The notes: generated by a model not told the origin, from the sequence alone. Shown: positions 49,719 to 59,167, numbered from the stretch's first letter. The stretch: 64,000 bases of DNA from an uncultured Clostridia bacterium (GCA_946407735.1 CAMJPL010000001.1:1-64000), one strand, 5' to 3'. Made by a program: numbers and translations.

Positions 49719-51779
49719 ATGGATCACAGAAAAAGAGCCGAGGAGATCGTCTCGAAGATGACCCTCGCCGAGAAAATGTCTCAGATGAGATACGACGCGC
49801 CGCCGATCGAGAGGCTCGGAATCCCCGGCTACAACTGGTGGAACGAGGGGCTTCACGGCGTCGCCCGCTCCGGCTCGGCGACTTCCTTCCCGCAGGCGAT
49901 AGGCCTCGCCGCCACCTTCGATCCCGTGCTGATAAAGACGATAGGCTCCGCCATATCAAGCGAGGCGAGAGCGAAGTACAACGGCTACCGCAGATTCGGC
50001 AATACCGCCATCTATCAGGGACTCACCTACTGGTCGCCTAACATCAACATCTTCCGCGATCCGCGCTGGGGACGCGGCCACGAGACCTACGGCGAGGATC
50101 CGTATCTCACCGCCCGCATAGGAGCCGCCTTCGTCGAAGGCATGCAGGGTGACGATCCCGACTACAACAAGGTCGACGCGACGCTCAAGCATCTCGCCGT
50201 CCACTCCGGACCCGAGTCGATACGCCACAGCTTCGACGTGCACCCGTCCAAGCGCGACCTCTGGCAGACCTATCTTTTCGCCTTCGACTATATCATCCGT
50301 CACTCGAAGGCCGCCGCCGTCATGGGGGCGTACAACCGCCTCGACGGAGTGCCCTGCAACGGCAGCACCGAGTTGCTCGAGGACGATCTCAGAGGCAGGA
50401 TGGGCTTTGAGGGCTACGTCGTCTCCGACTGCGGAGCGATATCCGATTTCTACAACGGGCACAACGTCTGCCCGGACGCCCCTCACGCCGCCGCGCAGGC
50501 GGTAAAGGCCGGCTGCGATCTCAACTGCGGCGGCTCATACGCCCATCTTATGGCCGCGTATGAAGCCGGTCTCATCGACGAGGACAGCATAACCAAGGCC
50601 GTCACGAGGCTGTTCGAGGCGAGATCCCGCCTCGGCATGTTCGACGACGGCTGCCCGTACGACTCGATACCGACCGACGCGTACGACACCGCCGAGAACG
50701 ACGCCCTCGCCCGCGAGGCGGCGCAGGACAGCATCGTGCTTCTGAAAAACGACGGCATACTGCCGCTCAGCCCGTCCAAGCGCGTTGCCGTCATAGGCCC
50801 GGTCGCCGACTCGAAGCTCGTCCTTCTCGCAAACTACAACGGCACGCCGAAAAAGACAGTCACCCTCCAGCAGGGCATCATCGACGCCGTCTCAAAGGCC
50901 GGAGGCAAGACCTTCTGCGCCCGCGGATGCGATATCGTCGGCAGGGACATCGGCAACTGGGAGGAAAATCCCTTCCGCGAGGCGCTGATCGCCGCCGGAA
51001 ACTCCGATGTCGTGATAATGACCCTCGGTCTCGACCCGACCTTCGAGGGCGAGCAGGGCGACGGCTACAACAGCCAGCGCGGCGGCGACAGGGCCGACAT
51101 AGATATCCCCGAGATCCAGATGGCTCTCTACCGCGAGATAGTCAAGCTCGGCAAGCCGATCGTCTTCGTCTCCGTGTCCGGCTCCTGCCTCAATCTCCGC
51201 GAGGCCGACGAAACCGCGAACGCAGTTCTCCAGTGCTTCTATCCCGGTCAGGAGGGCGGAAACGCTCTAGCCGACATCCTCTTCGGCGAGGTCAGCCCGT
51301 CGGGACGTCTGCCGCTCACCTTCTACCGCTCGACGGACGATCTGCCCGATTTCACCGATTACGACATGAAGGGCCGCACCTACCGCTATTTCGACGGCGA
51401 TGTGACGTATCCGTTCGGCTACGGGCTGTCCTATACGAAATTCGAGTATTCGTCGCTCCGCGCCGAAAAGGACGGATGCGGGCTGAAGGCGTCGCTTAAG
51501 ATAAAGAACGCCGGATGCCGTGACTCAAAGGAGGCCGTGACGCTTTATCTCAGGCCGGACGACGTCTCCGACGGCGCGCCGAACGTGAAGCTCGTCTGTG
51601 TCGGCAAGGTCTTCATAAAGGCCGGAGATACCGCCGAGCTGACGCTCGATATCGAGCCGGACGCTTTGAAATACACCGACGAGGACGGAAATTACTATTT
51701 CCGCAAAGGGAAGTACACCCTGCTCGCCGGATCCTGCCTCGAAAAGTATGCCACGGCTTCGGCACATATAAAGCTGTAA
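49719..51779 (+). CDS. GH3-family beta-glycosidase (beta-xylosidase-like)
   Basis: 686 residues in three parts: a GH3 N-terminal barrel (about 8-290), a GH3 C-terminal alpha/beta domain (about 345-560) and a fibronectin III-like domain (about 590-670). YNWWNEGLHGVARSG and FRDPRWGRGHETYGEDPYL are typical of beta-xylosidase / arabinofuranosidase-type GH3 enzymes. The nucleophile Asp lies in GYVVSDCGAI (about residue 237); the acid/base Glu probably lies in the GEQGDGYNSQRGG region. No signal peptide, so it is an intracellular retaining exo-glycosidase for imported oligosaccharides. GGAGG precedes ATG 49719. First gene of a four-gene run. Confidence 0.9.
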   Translation: MDHRKRAEEIVSKMTLAEKMSQMRYDAPPIERLGIPGYNWWNEGLHGVARSGSATSFPQAIGLAATFDPVLIKTIGSAISSEARAKYNGYRRFGNTAIYQGLTYWSPNINIFRDPRWGRGHETYGEDPYLTARIGAAFVEGMQGDDPDYNKVDATLKHLAVHSGPESIRHSFDVHPSKRDLWQTYLFAFDYIIRHSKAAAVMGAYNRLDGVPCNGSTELLEDDLRGRMGFEGYVVSDCGAISDFYNGHNVCPDAPHAAAQAVKAGCDLNCGGSYAHLMAAYEAGLIDEDSITKAVTRLFEARSRLGMFDDGCPYDSIPTDAYDTAENDALAREAAQDSIVLLKNDGILPLSPSKRVAVIGPVADSKLVLLANYNGTPKKTVTLQQGIIDAVSKAGGKTFCARGCDIVGRDIGNWEENPFREALIAAGNSDVVIMTLGLDPTFEGEQGDGYNSQRGGDRADIDIPEIQMALYREIVKLGKPIVFVSVSGSCLNLREADETANAVLQCFYPGQEGGNALADILFGEVSPSGRLPLTFYRSTDDLPDFTDYDMKGRTYRYFDGDVTYPFGYGLSYTKFEYSSLRAEKDGCGLKASLKIKNAGCRDSKEAVTLYLRPDDVSDGAPNVKLVCVGKVFIKAGDTAELTLDIEPDALKYTDEDGNYYFRKGKYTLLAGSCLEKYATASAHIKL

Positions 51780-51818
51780 GCCGAGGACCGCGCAAATATC
51801 TGCTGCAATAACGGAACA

Positions 51819-52655
51819 ATGAGATTCGACATACGCGAGACCGCGAAGGAAAGAGTCATACTCTGCGCCCACAGGGGCGTCTTCGGCGGGAACATACCCT
51901 GCAACACGATACCGGCGTTCGACTTCGCAATAGCCGAGGGAGCCGACATGGTAGAGCTCGACGTGACGAAATCGGCCGACGGCGGGCTGTTCATCTTCCA
52001 TCCAGGAATGGAGCGGCGTCAGCTCTGCATGGATGTCAGCATCCAGAAGATGACGTCTGACGAGGTAAGGGCGCTGAGGCTCTGCAACGTCGACGGCGCG
52101 CGCACCGAGCTCGGGCTGAATACCCTCGACGAAGCGCTCGAGCACATGAAGGGGCGCGTCTACATCAACATCGACAAGTTCGGCGACAATCCCGCCGAGA
52201 TCATCGAGTGCGTCAGGCGGCATGACATGAAGGATCAGATCGTCCTGAAATGCCCGCCGCAGAAGGAGCGTCTCGACGTCATCGAAAGCTACGCTCCCGA
52301 TATCCAGTTCATGCCGGTCATATCGAAGGCCGAGGGCGTGGACGATATCATGAAGAGCCGCAACATCAACTATATCGGCTGCGAGCTGCTGTTCGCCTCC
52401 GAGAGCGACGACACGGCGTCCGAAGAGGTCCGCGACGCCCTTCACAGGGACGGGCGGATATGCTTTGTCAACGCCGAGGTGTACGATTACAGGGCGGTGC
52501 TGACCGCCGGGCATACCGACGACGCCGCCGTCATGGGCGATCCCGAGTACGGCTGGGGCTGGCTCGCCGACCGCTTCGACATCATCCAGACAGACTGGAT
52601 AGGCAGCCTTTCCGGCTTCCTTGCGAGGACCGGGAGAAGGTACAGGAGCAGATGA
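51819..52655 (+). CDS. Glycerophosphodiester phosphodiesterase family protein
   Basis: 278 residues with a GDPD TIM barrel: VILCAHRGVFGGNIPCNT (catalytic His near 18), DMVELDVTKSADG (metal-binding Glu/Asp), IFHPGMER in place of the usual HD, LNTLDEALEHMKGR and a C-terminal IIQTDWIGSL. The usual second catalytic His is present in FIFHPG. No signal peptide. The enzyme would hydrolyse glycerophosphodiesters to glycerol 3-phosphate and an alcohol, but its place between two glycosidase genes suggests another diester or a sugar-linked substrate. It starts 39 nt after the GH3 stop. Confidence 0.85.
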   Translation: MRFDIRETAKERVILCAHRGVFGGNIPCNTIPAFDFAIAEGADMVELDVTKSADGGLFIFHPGMERRQLCMDVSIQKMTSDEVRALRLCNVDGARTELGLNTLDEALEHMKGRVYINIDKFGDNPAEIIECVRRHDMKDQIVLKCPPQKERLDVIESYAPDIQFMPVISKAEGVDDIMKSRNINYIGCELLFASESDDTASEEVRDALHRDGRICFVNAEVYDYRAVLTAGHTDDAAVMGDPEYGWGWLADRFDIIQTDWIGSLSGFLARTGRRYRSR

Positions 52656-52688
52656 AATACGGATATGACAAAATGAAAGGAAACGCCT

Positions 52689-54620
52689 ATGAAGGAGCGT
52701 CTTGAAGCCGAGATAATAAACGGCGCGATAGCGATAAAGAGCGGCCGGGAGACCGTGATGTCATTCACGGAGGCTTCTGTGTCGCTGGCATCCGGCGGTA
52801 CCGTCGGGCTTAAGGTGTCATCCGCCGAGAGCGGGGACGACGGGCTCAGGATACGCTGCGAGGGAGACGGCATAAAGGCGGCCGAGTTCACGCTCCTCCG
52901 CCGCGCCGGAGGCATAGCGGCCGGGATCTCGCTCGAAGCGTCGGAAAAGCTGGCGGCCGAAAATTCGGTCAATATCGCCTTCGACACCGGGCGGCTGACC
53001 GGAGCCGTAACCATCCACCCGACGAACATATGGTGGACATATCCATCCTTCTCGCGCGTGAAATCCGAGTGGCACGAGAAGAACCAGCTCGCCGTGCTGC
53101 AGTCGGGCAACGCGCAGAAGATATGCTTCCTGCCGCTGACGGGAGACGATTTCTCGACGTATCTCGGCAAGAGCGGCATAAACATCTCGGTCGGCGCGCC
53201 GACGGCGACAGACCTGTGCGGCGTGTTCATGATGATAACCGCCTCCGACAGCCCGATAAAGGCCGTCTCCTCTGCCTATACCGGGGCGCGGAGCGAGGGA
53301 TATATAAAGGCGCCGCTGCTTTCCGAGAAGAAGATACCCGAGTTCTGCGACTACTTCGGCTGGTGCTCGTGGAACGCCACCTATCAGGATGTCACCGAGG
53401 ACAAGCTCATCGCGAAGATGGACGAGTTCAGGGAGAAGGGCATCCCGGTGAGATGGGTCATAATAGACGACGGATGGCAGGACAGGCGCGAGAACCGGCT
53501 GTGGGATTTCGAGGCCGACAAGGCCAAATTCCCGCAGGGCTTAAAGCACGCCGTCGACAGGATCAAATCCTACGGCGACATAAAGGTCGGCATCTGGCAT
53601 ACGCTGAACGTCTACTGGGACGGCATCGCCGACGGCAGTCCGATAGCCGAGAAATACAAGGACGACCTCACCTTCCTCGAGGGCGGGCAGATAATCCCGT
53701 CGCTCGATCCCGAGAAGGCGTATCTGTTCTGGAAGGATTATCACGCCTTCCTCAAGGGCTGCGGCATCGACTTCCTCAAGGTCGACAATCAGGGCTCGTA
53801 TATGAACATCGTCCGAAATCATGTCCCGACCGCCTCGGCGACGAAGAACGCGCATGATGCCATCGAGCGTTCGGTCGCCGAGACCTTCGCCGACGATGAC
53901 GGAGCGCTGCGCCTGATCGACTGCATGGGAGAGCCGGAGGAGAACGTGCTGGCACGTCCTTTGTCGGCTGTTAACCGCAACAGCGACGATTTCTTCCCGG
54001 ACAAGCCGAACGGCTTCGTCGATCATATCGTCCAGAACGCGTGGAACGCCCCGTGGCACTCGATGATGTACGTCTGCGACTTCGACATGTGGTGGTCGCG
54101 CCATGAGTCGGCCGATCAGTCGGCGATACTGAGAGCGATATCCGGCGGCCCGGTCTATGTCTCAGACAAGATAGGCGAGTCGGAGCCCGAGGTGCTTAAG
54201 CCCCTGATGGACGAAAACGGAAAGCTGTCGCGCTTCCCGCGCGCCGCGATGCCGACGGTCGACTGCTTCTTCACCGACTGCGCCGCGTCCGGCACCGCGC
54301 TCAAGCTGTGGAACCGCTGCGGAGAGAATTTTGCCGCCGCGGCATGGGACGTATCGGACGGGCCGGTTGAGGACGAGCTTTCGATATCCGACATCCCCGG
54401 CATAGACAGCGGAGTGAAGTATCTGGCATACGAGTATTACTCCAAAAAATGGCAGCGCTTCGATCTCGAGCACAGCGTCAGGTTCACGCTCGAGAAGAAC
54501 GGCGTCATGGCGTGGTCGATATTCCCGATACGCGACGGCAGGATAAAGGCCGGGGCTCTTGACAGATACTTCCCGGCGGCGTCGGCCGAAAACACCATGA
54601 ACGTGTCAGACCTTATTTGA
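52689..54620 (+). CDS. GH36-family alpha-galactosidase-like protein
   Basis: 643 residues. A beta-sandwich N-terminal domain (about 1-215) leads to a TIM barrel (about 220-520) with FGWCSWNATYQDVTE, VIIDDGWQDR, the nucleophile segment DFLKVDNQGSY (Asp near 365), the acid/base segment VNRNSDDFFPD (near 430) and MWWSRHESADQSAILRAISG. These are the marks of the raffinose-synthase/Sip1 branch of GH36. Substrates of that branch are alpha-galactosides; bacterial members are mostly uncharacterised, so hydrolase versus transferase activity is open. Cytosolic. AAAGGAAACG precedes ATG 52689, 33 nt after the GDPD stop. Confidence 0.87.
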   Translation: MKERLEAEIINGAIAIKSGRETVMSFTEASVSLASGGTVGLKVSSAESGDDGLRIRCEGDGIKAAEFTLLRRAGGIAAGISLEASEKLAAENSVNIAFDTGRLTGAVTIHPTNIWWTYPSFSRVKSEWHEKNQLAVLQSGNAQKICFLPLTGDDFSTYLGKSGINISVGAPTATDLCGVFMMITASDSPIKAVSSAYTGARSEGYIKAPLLSEKKIPEFCDYFGWCSWNATYQDVTEDKLIAKMDEFREKGIPVRWVIIDDGWQDRRENRLWDFEADKAKFPQGLKHAVDRIKSYGDIKVGIWHTLNVYWDGIADGSPIAEKYKDDLTFLEGGQIIPSLDPEKAYLFWKDYHAFLKGCGIDFLKVDNQGSYMNIVRNHVPTASATKNAHDAIERSVAETFADDDGALRLIDCMGEPEENVLARPLSAVNRNSDDFFPDKPNGFVDHIVQNAWNAPWHSMMYVCDFDMWWSRHESADQSAILRAISGGPVYVSDKIGESEPEVLKPLMDENGKLSRFPRAAMPTVDCFFTDCAASGTALKLWNRCGENFAAAAWDVSDGPVEDELSISDIPGIDSGVKYLAYEYYSKKWQRFDLEHSVRFTLEKNGVMAWSIFPIRDGRIKAGALDRYFPAASAENTMNVSDLI

Positions 54621-54639
54621 CGTTATGAAAGGCAAGACT

Positions 54640-56118
54640 ATGAACAACCACAGAATCCCGGCTCTAATACTCGCGGCGCTCATTTCGGCGTCCGCCTTCG
54701 CCGCCTGCGGCGAAAGCGCCGGCGCCCCGCCGGCAGGCGATACGCTGCCCGCCGACGGACAGCAGGATATATCGGCGGAGGAGACCACGACCGAGGACCC
54801 GAACGGCCTCTCTCTTCCCGACGATCTCGATTTCGGCGGCGACACGATAATGTTCCTCACCGAGCATTCGTCCGGCTATGACTGGTACACCTCGAAGGAG
54901 ATATACGCCGAGCAGGAGAACGGCGAGCTGTTCAACGACGCCGTCTACCGCCGGAACATCGTCGTAGAGGACAGGCTGAACGTGCATATCGCCCAGACGA
55001 ATACCGACACGGCCGTCAACGTGGCGCAGAAGTCGCTTTCGGCGGGCGACACCGAGTACGACGTCATAATGCCGTACATAAACAGCAATATCAAGCTGGT
55101 GCAGCAGGGACTGTGCTACAATCTGTACGATATCCCCTATCTCGATCTCGAGAAGCCGTGGTGGGATCAGCGGGCGAACGAGAATATGACCATCGGCGGC
55201 AAGCTGTACATGACCACCGGCGACATCTCGATCCTCGACAACGAGTGCACGATGGTAATGTTCTTCTCGAAGAAGATGGTATCGGACTACGCTCTGACGT
55301 CGCCGTACGAGTATGTCACCGGCGGCACCTGGACGCTTGACACCCTCAATTCGATGGTCGGCACCGTGTTCCTTGACGTGAACGGCGACGGCAAGTACAA
55401 CAAGGACGACCAGTACGGCATATCCATCGCCGGCAACGCGCCGATATCCTTCTACTTCGCCGCCGGCGAGCGCATCGTCGATACCGACGAAAGCGGCGAG
55501 CTGCAGCTCATGATGAACTCGAAGCGCGCTCCCGAGGTCATTGAGAAGGTCATCAATACCTGCCTGCATCCCGAGGGCTACAACAAGATAAACAAGTTCA
55601 GCGGAGGCTTCGACGAGGCCTGCAAGATGTTCCTCGACGGCCGCCTGATGATCACGACCTTCGCTCTCGTCGACATCAACGGTCTGCGCGACGCCGAGTT
55701 CGAGTTCGGCATACTGCCGTATCCGAAGTTCGACGAGGCTCAGCAGGATTACAACTCCCTGATATCCTCCGGTCTCTCACCGGCGACGAGCGTCCCCTAT
55801 AACGTGAAGAACAAGGAGATGTCCGGCGCCGTCCTCGAGGCTCTCGCCTACGAGTCGGTCGATACCCTCACCGTCGCCTACTACGACAACGCCCTCAAGA
55901 CCCGCTACGTCCGCGACGAGGAGTCGGGCGCGATGCTCGATATCATATTCGCTACCCGCGTCTACGACCTCGGCTTCATGATGGATGTCGGAGGCCTGTC
56001 GAGCCTTGTCGGCAACCTCTACAACAAGAAATCCACCGATTTCGCGTCGGCATACGCCAAGGCCGAGCCGAAGGCGATAGAGCAGCTCGATACGCTGAAA
56101 GAGTCGCTGGCGGGGTGA
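54640..56118 (+). CDS. Extracellular solute-binding lipoprotein (ABC transporter SBP, family 1-like)
   Basis: 492 residues. A lipoprotein signal MNNHRIPALILAALISASAF ends at Cys22-23 (FAACGES), and a Thr/Glu-rich linker follows. The remainder is a periplasmic-binding-type fold: YDVIMPYINSNIKLVQQGL, WWDQRANENMTIGGKLYMTT, FSKKMVSDYAL and DACKMFLDGRLM-like segments are typical of clostridial carbohydrate SBPs. ATG 54640 fits the AAAGGC just upstream better than the ATG at 54625. Last gene of the GH3 run, but no permease or ATPase gene follows; the next gene is convergent 17 nt later. It must work with transporter subunits encoded elsewhere. Confidence 0.87.
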   Translation: MNNHRIPALILAALISASAFAACGESAGAPPAGDTLPADGQQDISAEETTTEDPNGLSLPDDLDFGGDTIMFLTEHSSGYDWYTSKEIYAEQENGELFNDAVYRRNIVVEDRLNVHIAQTNTDTAVNVAQKSLSAGDTEYDVIMPYINSNIKLVQQGLCYNLYDIPYLDLEKPWWDQRANENMTIGGKLYMTTGDISILDNECTMVMFFSKKMVSDYALTSPYEYVTGGTWTLDTLNSMVGTVFLDVNGDGKYNKDDQYGISIAGNAPISFYFAAGERIVDTDESGELQLMMNSKRAPEVIEKVINTCLHPEGYNKINKFSGGFDEACKMFLDGRLMITTFALVDINGLRDAEFEFGILPYPKFDEAQQDYNSLISSGLSPATSVPYNVKNKEMSGAVLEALAYESVDTLTVAYYDNALKTRYVRDEESGAMLDIIFATRVYDLGFMMDVGGLSSLVGNLYNKKSTDFASAYAKAEPKAIEQLDTLKESLAG

Positions 56119-56135
56119 TGAGGCGTCATGCCTTT

Positions 56136-57047
56136 TCAGTCGCCGAAGATGATCGCCGCGTAATCATCGTGGATCGGCATGAACCCGAGGCTCGTTTTCC
56201 TCGGCACCGATTCCCACGCCCTGTCGCTCAGCCATTTGTCGGGCCCGGGGATGAACCTGCCGTTGTCAGATTCCCACGCGTCGCTTGCGATGTATTTCCT
56301 GATCGAGGATTTCATTTCGTCGAGCAGACGCCTGTCAGGCTTAAGGGAATTGAATATCCTGACGGTATCGGCGCGGTGTATCTTTCTCGGGTACTCTGAC
56401 CAGAACTCTTTGAACAGATCGTTTTCCTCACTCGCGCCGCCCGCATCGCGGGCGGTTTTTTCTGTCCCGAGGGAGGGGCTTTTGGAGAGAGCGCGTGTAT
56501 TTGTATCAGTATCTGTATAAGTATTTGTATCGGTATCTGTATAAGTATTTGTATAAGGGGCGCCCCCTGGCATGCCTGACTCACCCTCAGGGTACCATGA
56601 CTCACCCTCTGGGTACCCCGACTCACCCTCAGGACATATGCGGTCACCCTCGGAAAGAAGTCCGGACGGATCGAGGAACGGCTCGGTAGCGATACTGTCG
56701 CCGCCCTGCTCCTCTGCCTCTGGTGAGAACTTTTTGCCGTTACCGCCGGTGTCCTCTGGTGAAGGCTTTGAGCCCGCTTTCGCCTTTGACTTCTGCTTCG
56801 GCGCCGACTGTGCCTTGACTTTCGCGGCGAATTCCTTCCCCTTCTCCGATCTGTCGAGATATCTGTCGAAATCCGAGCACCAAATCTTTATCAGGGCGTC
56901 GACCGGCTTGTTCCCGGTCGGCTCCGGCATCACGCCGCTGCGGACATAGGTGAAATACGCTTCGTAGATGAGCAGCCGGTGCTTCGGCGACAGCCCGGAC
57001 AGGCAGTCGATCCTGTCAGAGAAGACTTTGATCTCGATATTCTGCAT
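56136..57047 (-). CDS. DUF6291-like, phage replication-type protein
   Basis: 303 residues. The N-terminal ~75 (RIDCLSGLSPKHRLLIYEAY, KPVDALIKIWCSDFDRY) resemble DUF6291 proteins of phages and integrative elements. A long low-complexity middle carries Lys/Ala-rich sequence, three PEGES-type repeats from a 21-bp DNA repeat (56578-56640) and a TNTYTDTDTNT stretch from a 24-bp repeat (56497 on). The C-terminal ~70 residues (FWSEYPRKIHRADTVRIF, then FIPGPDKWLSDRAWE) match the tail of phage replisome-organiser proteins. ATG 57047 was chosen because AAGGGAG lies 5 nt upstream; the frame extends further but without a ribosome-binding site. No other phage genes are nearby, so this is probably a stray or domesticated element gene. 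Confidence 0.72.
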   Translation of the reverse strand: MQNIEIKVFSDRIDCLSGLSPKHRLLIYEAYFTYVRSGVMPEPTGNKPVDALIKIWCSDFDRYLDRSEKGKEFAAKVKAQSAPKQKSKAKAGSKPSPEDTGGNGKKFSPEAEEQGGDSIATEPFLDPSGLLSEGDRICPEGESGYPEGESWYPEGESGMPGGAPYTNTYTDTDTNTYTDTDTNTRALSKSPSLGTEKTARDAGGASEENDLFKEFWSEYPRKIHRADTVRIFNSLKPDRRLLDEMKSSIRKYIASDAWESDNGRFIPGPDKWLSDRAWESVPRKTSLGFMPIHDDYAAIIFGD

Positions 57048-57092
57048 ATAAACTCCCTTTAATGGCGCAAATGAAATCGAATGTATGAGTAT

Positions 57093-57121
57093 ATTATACC
57101 ATACCGCTCCGTAATATGCAA
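57093..57121 (-). promoter_or_regulatory. Promoter of the phage replication-type gene
   Basis: Minus strand TTGCAT (57121-57116), 17-nt spacer, TATAAT (57098-57093). Confidence 0.72.
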
Positions 57122-57591
57122 GCGAAAGTCGTGTATCGTGTGTAAATTTTTGGTAACACTGACTGCGCATTACGCAGAATAATAACAATCATACATCTGT
57201 TGTGATGCGATGCGGACGCATGTCTCGCACCGTCACTGCGTATGGATATATAATAAAAGGAAAAGGGACTTCCATATTGAAGCCCCTGTCTTTGCTTTTC
57301 GATACGGCTCTCCGGTAAAGAATGGCAATAATTATACTAAATTCAGATTATTTCAACAAATATTTGTAGTAAAGCTTTTGGGAAAGGTGGGGGTCTGGGG
57401 GCGGAAAACCCTTTTCTCGAACCTTTGCGGCTTTGCCGCAAAGAGAAGGGGCTTTCCGCCCCCGGATAGTAAATGGTTTTCTTAATTGAAATCAGTATTA
57501 TATGAGTCCGAAATGATTCATCATCCGCAGGCGAGCGATGCCCGCCCGCCGAACGTCGCCGGAAGCCGCTTGGCGGAATCATCCGGTCTTT
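57122..57591. other. Intergenic stretch with a GC-rich hairpin repeat (copy 1 at 57371-57465)
   Basis: No gene that I can support. A small CTGCG/CGCAG hairpin lies near 57165. The main content is 57371-57465: GGAAAGGTGGGGGTCTGGGG followed by a long imperfect hairpin whose arms (57395-57418 and 57443-57465) pair around a nested CTTTGCGGC/GCCGCAAAG hairpin. The same element recurs at 59085-59166 and 60443-60515. Confidence 0.7.
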
Positions 57592-59070
57592 TCAGAATAT
57601 CCTGAAGCTCGGCTTTCCCGCCGCGCGCTTTTCGGCCTCGTCGAGCAGTATCTCCCGCTCGACGAAACGGACGTGCTTTCCTTCGATTATCTGATAATCC
57701 TCATGCCCCTTGCCGGCGAGGAGCACGATGTCCCCTTCCTCGGCGAGATCGGCGGCGTAGCGTATCGCGTCGGCGCGGTCGGCGAAGCGGACATACGGCG
57801 GATGCCTGTCCGCCTTGATTATCCCGCGCTCTATCCCGACGATGATGTCGAGAGGACGCTCGAAGTCGGGATTGTCGGATGTAAGTATCAGGTAGTCGCA
57901 CAGCTCGGCGGCGGCCTTGCCCATAGCCTCGCGCCTCAGCTGCGCGCGGCCGCCGATGCAGCCGAACAGGCATATCAGCCGCTTCGGCGAGTAGCTTTTC
58001 AGCGTCCTCAGCGCCGTCTCAAGGCTCAGCTCGTTGTGTGCGTAGTCGATGATGAACGACGCCGGGAGCGGCGTCTTCACCGCCTCGAAGCGCCCCGGCG
58101 CGTGCGCCTTCGAAAGGACCGACAGCACCGTCGCCCTGTCCATTCCGAGCGTCTCGCAGACGGCGAGCGCGGCGAGCGAATTGCTGACGCTGAACTCGCC
58201 GGGCACGCTCCCGGTCACATGGAAGGTCTCGGTCTTTATGCTGCCGTCGCTCTCATATCTGCTTACCGAGCAGTCGTACTCGGCGCCGATATGGTCCGCC
58301 GAATGCGAGAGGGAAACGTTCCCGGCCCTGAAATCGGCGAAGTCGCGCCTGCCGAAGGTGACGGTCTTCGGCGCGTATTTCGCCATGTACCCGCCGTACT
58401 CGTCGTCGCAGTTGACGACGGCGGTCAGGCAGTGAGAGAACAGCTTCGCCTTGCAGTCGCGGTAGTCCTCGAACGACTCGTGCTCGCCGGGACCGATATG
58501 ATCCGGCGAAAGGTTGGTGAAAACGGCGATGCCGAACTCAAGCCCGGCGACCCGCCCGACCTTCTCGGCCTGACTTGACACCTCCATGACGCAGTACCGG
58601 CATCCTTTGTCGGCCATCTCGCGGAAAAGCCGGTGCAGCTCGATCCTCTCCGGCGTCGAGTTGAGGGTCTTTTGATGCGTGCCGCAGAAATCGGCTCCCG
58701 TCGTGCCGATGAAGCCGCATTTAGCGCCGCACGCGTTCAGCGCCTGATAAATGAAGGTGGATACCGACGTCTTGCCCTTGGTGCCGGTGACGCCGATGAG
58801 GGTGAGCTCCCTGTCGGCGTGTCCGTAAAACTCCGCCGCCGCGTCGCCGAGAGCGGCGCGCGAGTCGGGGACGATCTCGACTGCGGCGTCATGCGGCAAA
58901 TCGAGCGCGCGCTCGGCGACGAATACGCGGCAGCCCTTGTCGTAAGCTGCGCGGGCGTAGTCGTGACCGTCCGAATTGAAGCCGGTGAGACAGAAGAACG
59001 CGCATCCCGCCCCGGCCTTCCTCGAATCGTAGCAGAGCGATGTTATTTCGTGTTTATCGTAGAGAAGCAT
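57592..59070 (-). CDS. murE: MurE-like UDP-N-acetylmuramyl-tripeptide synthetase
   Basis: 492 residues of the Mur ligase family: an N-terminal UDP-MurNAc-binding domain (YDSRKAGAGCAFFCLTGFNS), the ATP-binding loop GVTGTKGKTSVSTF (about residue 95), NSTPERIELHRLFREM, EVSSQAEKVGRVAGLEF, and the C-terminal APGRFEAV and TSDNPDFERP. In the specificity motif the Arg of DNPR, which marks meso-diaminopimelate enzymes, is replaced by Asp (DNPD), so L-lysine or another amino acid is more likely. The enzyme adds the third residue of the peptidoglycan stem peptide in the cytosol. I took ATG 59070; no strong Shine-Dalgarno is visible, and the N-terminus is a little shorter than usual. A D-Asp-ligase-like gene lies directly upstream. 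Confidence 0.88.
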   Translation of the reverse strand: MLLYDKHEITSLCYDSRKAGAGCAFFCLTGFNSDGHDYARAAYDKGCRVFVAERALDLPHDAAVEIVPDSRAALGDAAAEFYGHADRELTLIGVTGTKGKTSVSTFIYQALNACGAKCGFIGTTGADFCGTHQKTLNSTPERIELHRLFREMADKGCRYCVMEVSSQAEKVGRVAGLEFGIAVFTNLSPDHIGPGEHESFEDYRDCKAKLFSHCLTAVVNCDDEYGGYMAKYAPKTVTFGRRDFADFRAGNVSLSHSADHIGAEYDCSVSRYESDGSIKTETFHVTGSVPGEFSVSNSLAALAVCETLGMDRATVLSVLSKAHAPGRFEAVKTPLPASFIIDYAHNELSLETALRTLKSYSPKRLICLFGCIGGRAQLRREAMGKAAAELCDYLILTSDNPDFERPLDIIVGIERGIIKADRHPPYVRFADRADAIRYAADLAEEGDIVLLAGKGHEDYQIIEGKHVRFVEREILLDEAEKRAAGKPSFRIF

Positions 59071-59084
59071 ACCGATTGTTACGT

Positions 59085-59166
59085 GGGGGAAAACCTCTTT
59101 CTGAAGAAAGAGGTTTTCCCCCTGCACCCCTTTTCCAGAAAGACTTTTTCTACAGTAAAAGTCTTT
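59085..59166. repeat. GC-rich hairpin repeat, copy 2
   Basis: A perfect 17-bp hairpin (59085-59101 with 59106-59122; arms begin GGGGGAAAACC and end GGTTTTCCCCC), then GCACCCCTTTTCCAGAAAG, then a second hairpin AAAGACTTTT/AAAAGTCTTT (59139-59166). Orientation is opposite to copies 1 and 3. It fills the gap between two minus-strand genes. Confidence 0.8.
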
Positions 59167-59167
59167 T

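Noticed and set aside
56497-56640. Short tandem repeats considered as a CRISPR array
   Set aside because: Units of 24 and 21 bp are contiguous without spacers and are in frame within a coding sequence; no cas genes are present.
57210-57582. Small frames in the intergenic stretch before murE's 3' side
   Set aside because: They cross the GC-rich hairpin repeat, have no ribosome-binding site and no recognisable protein.
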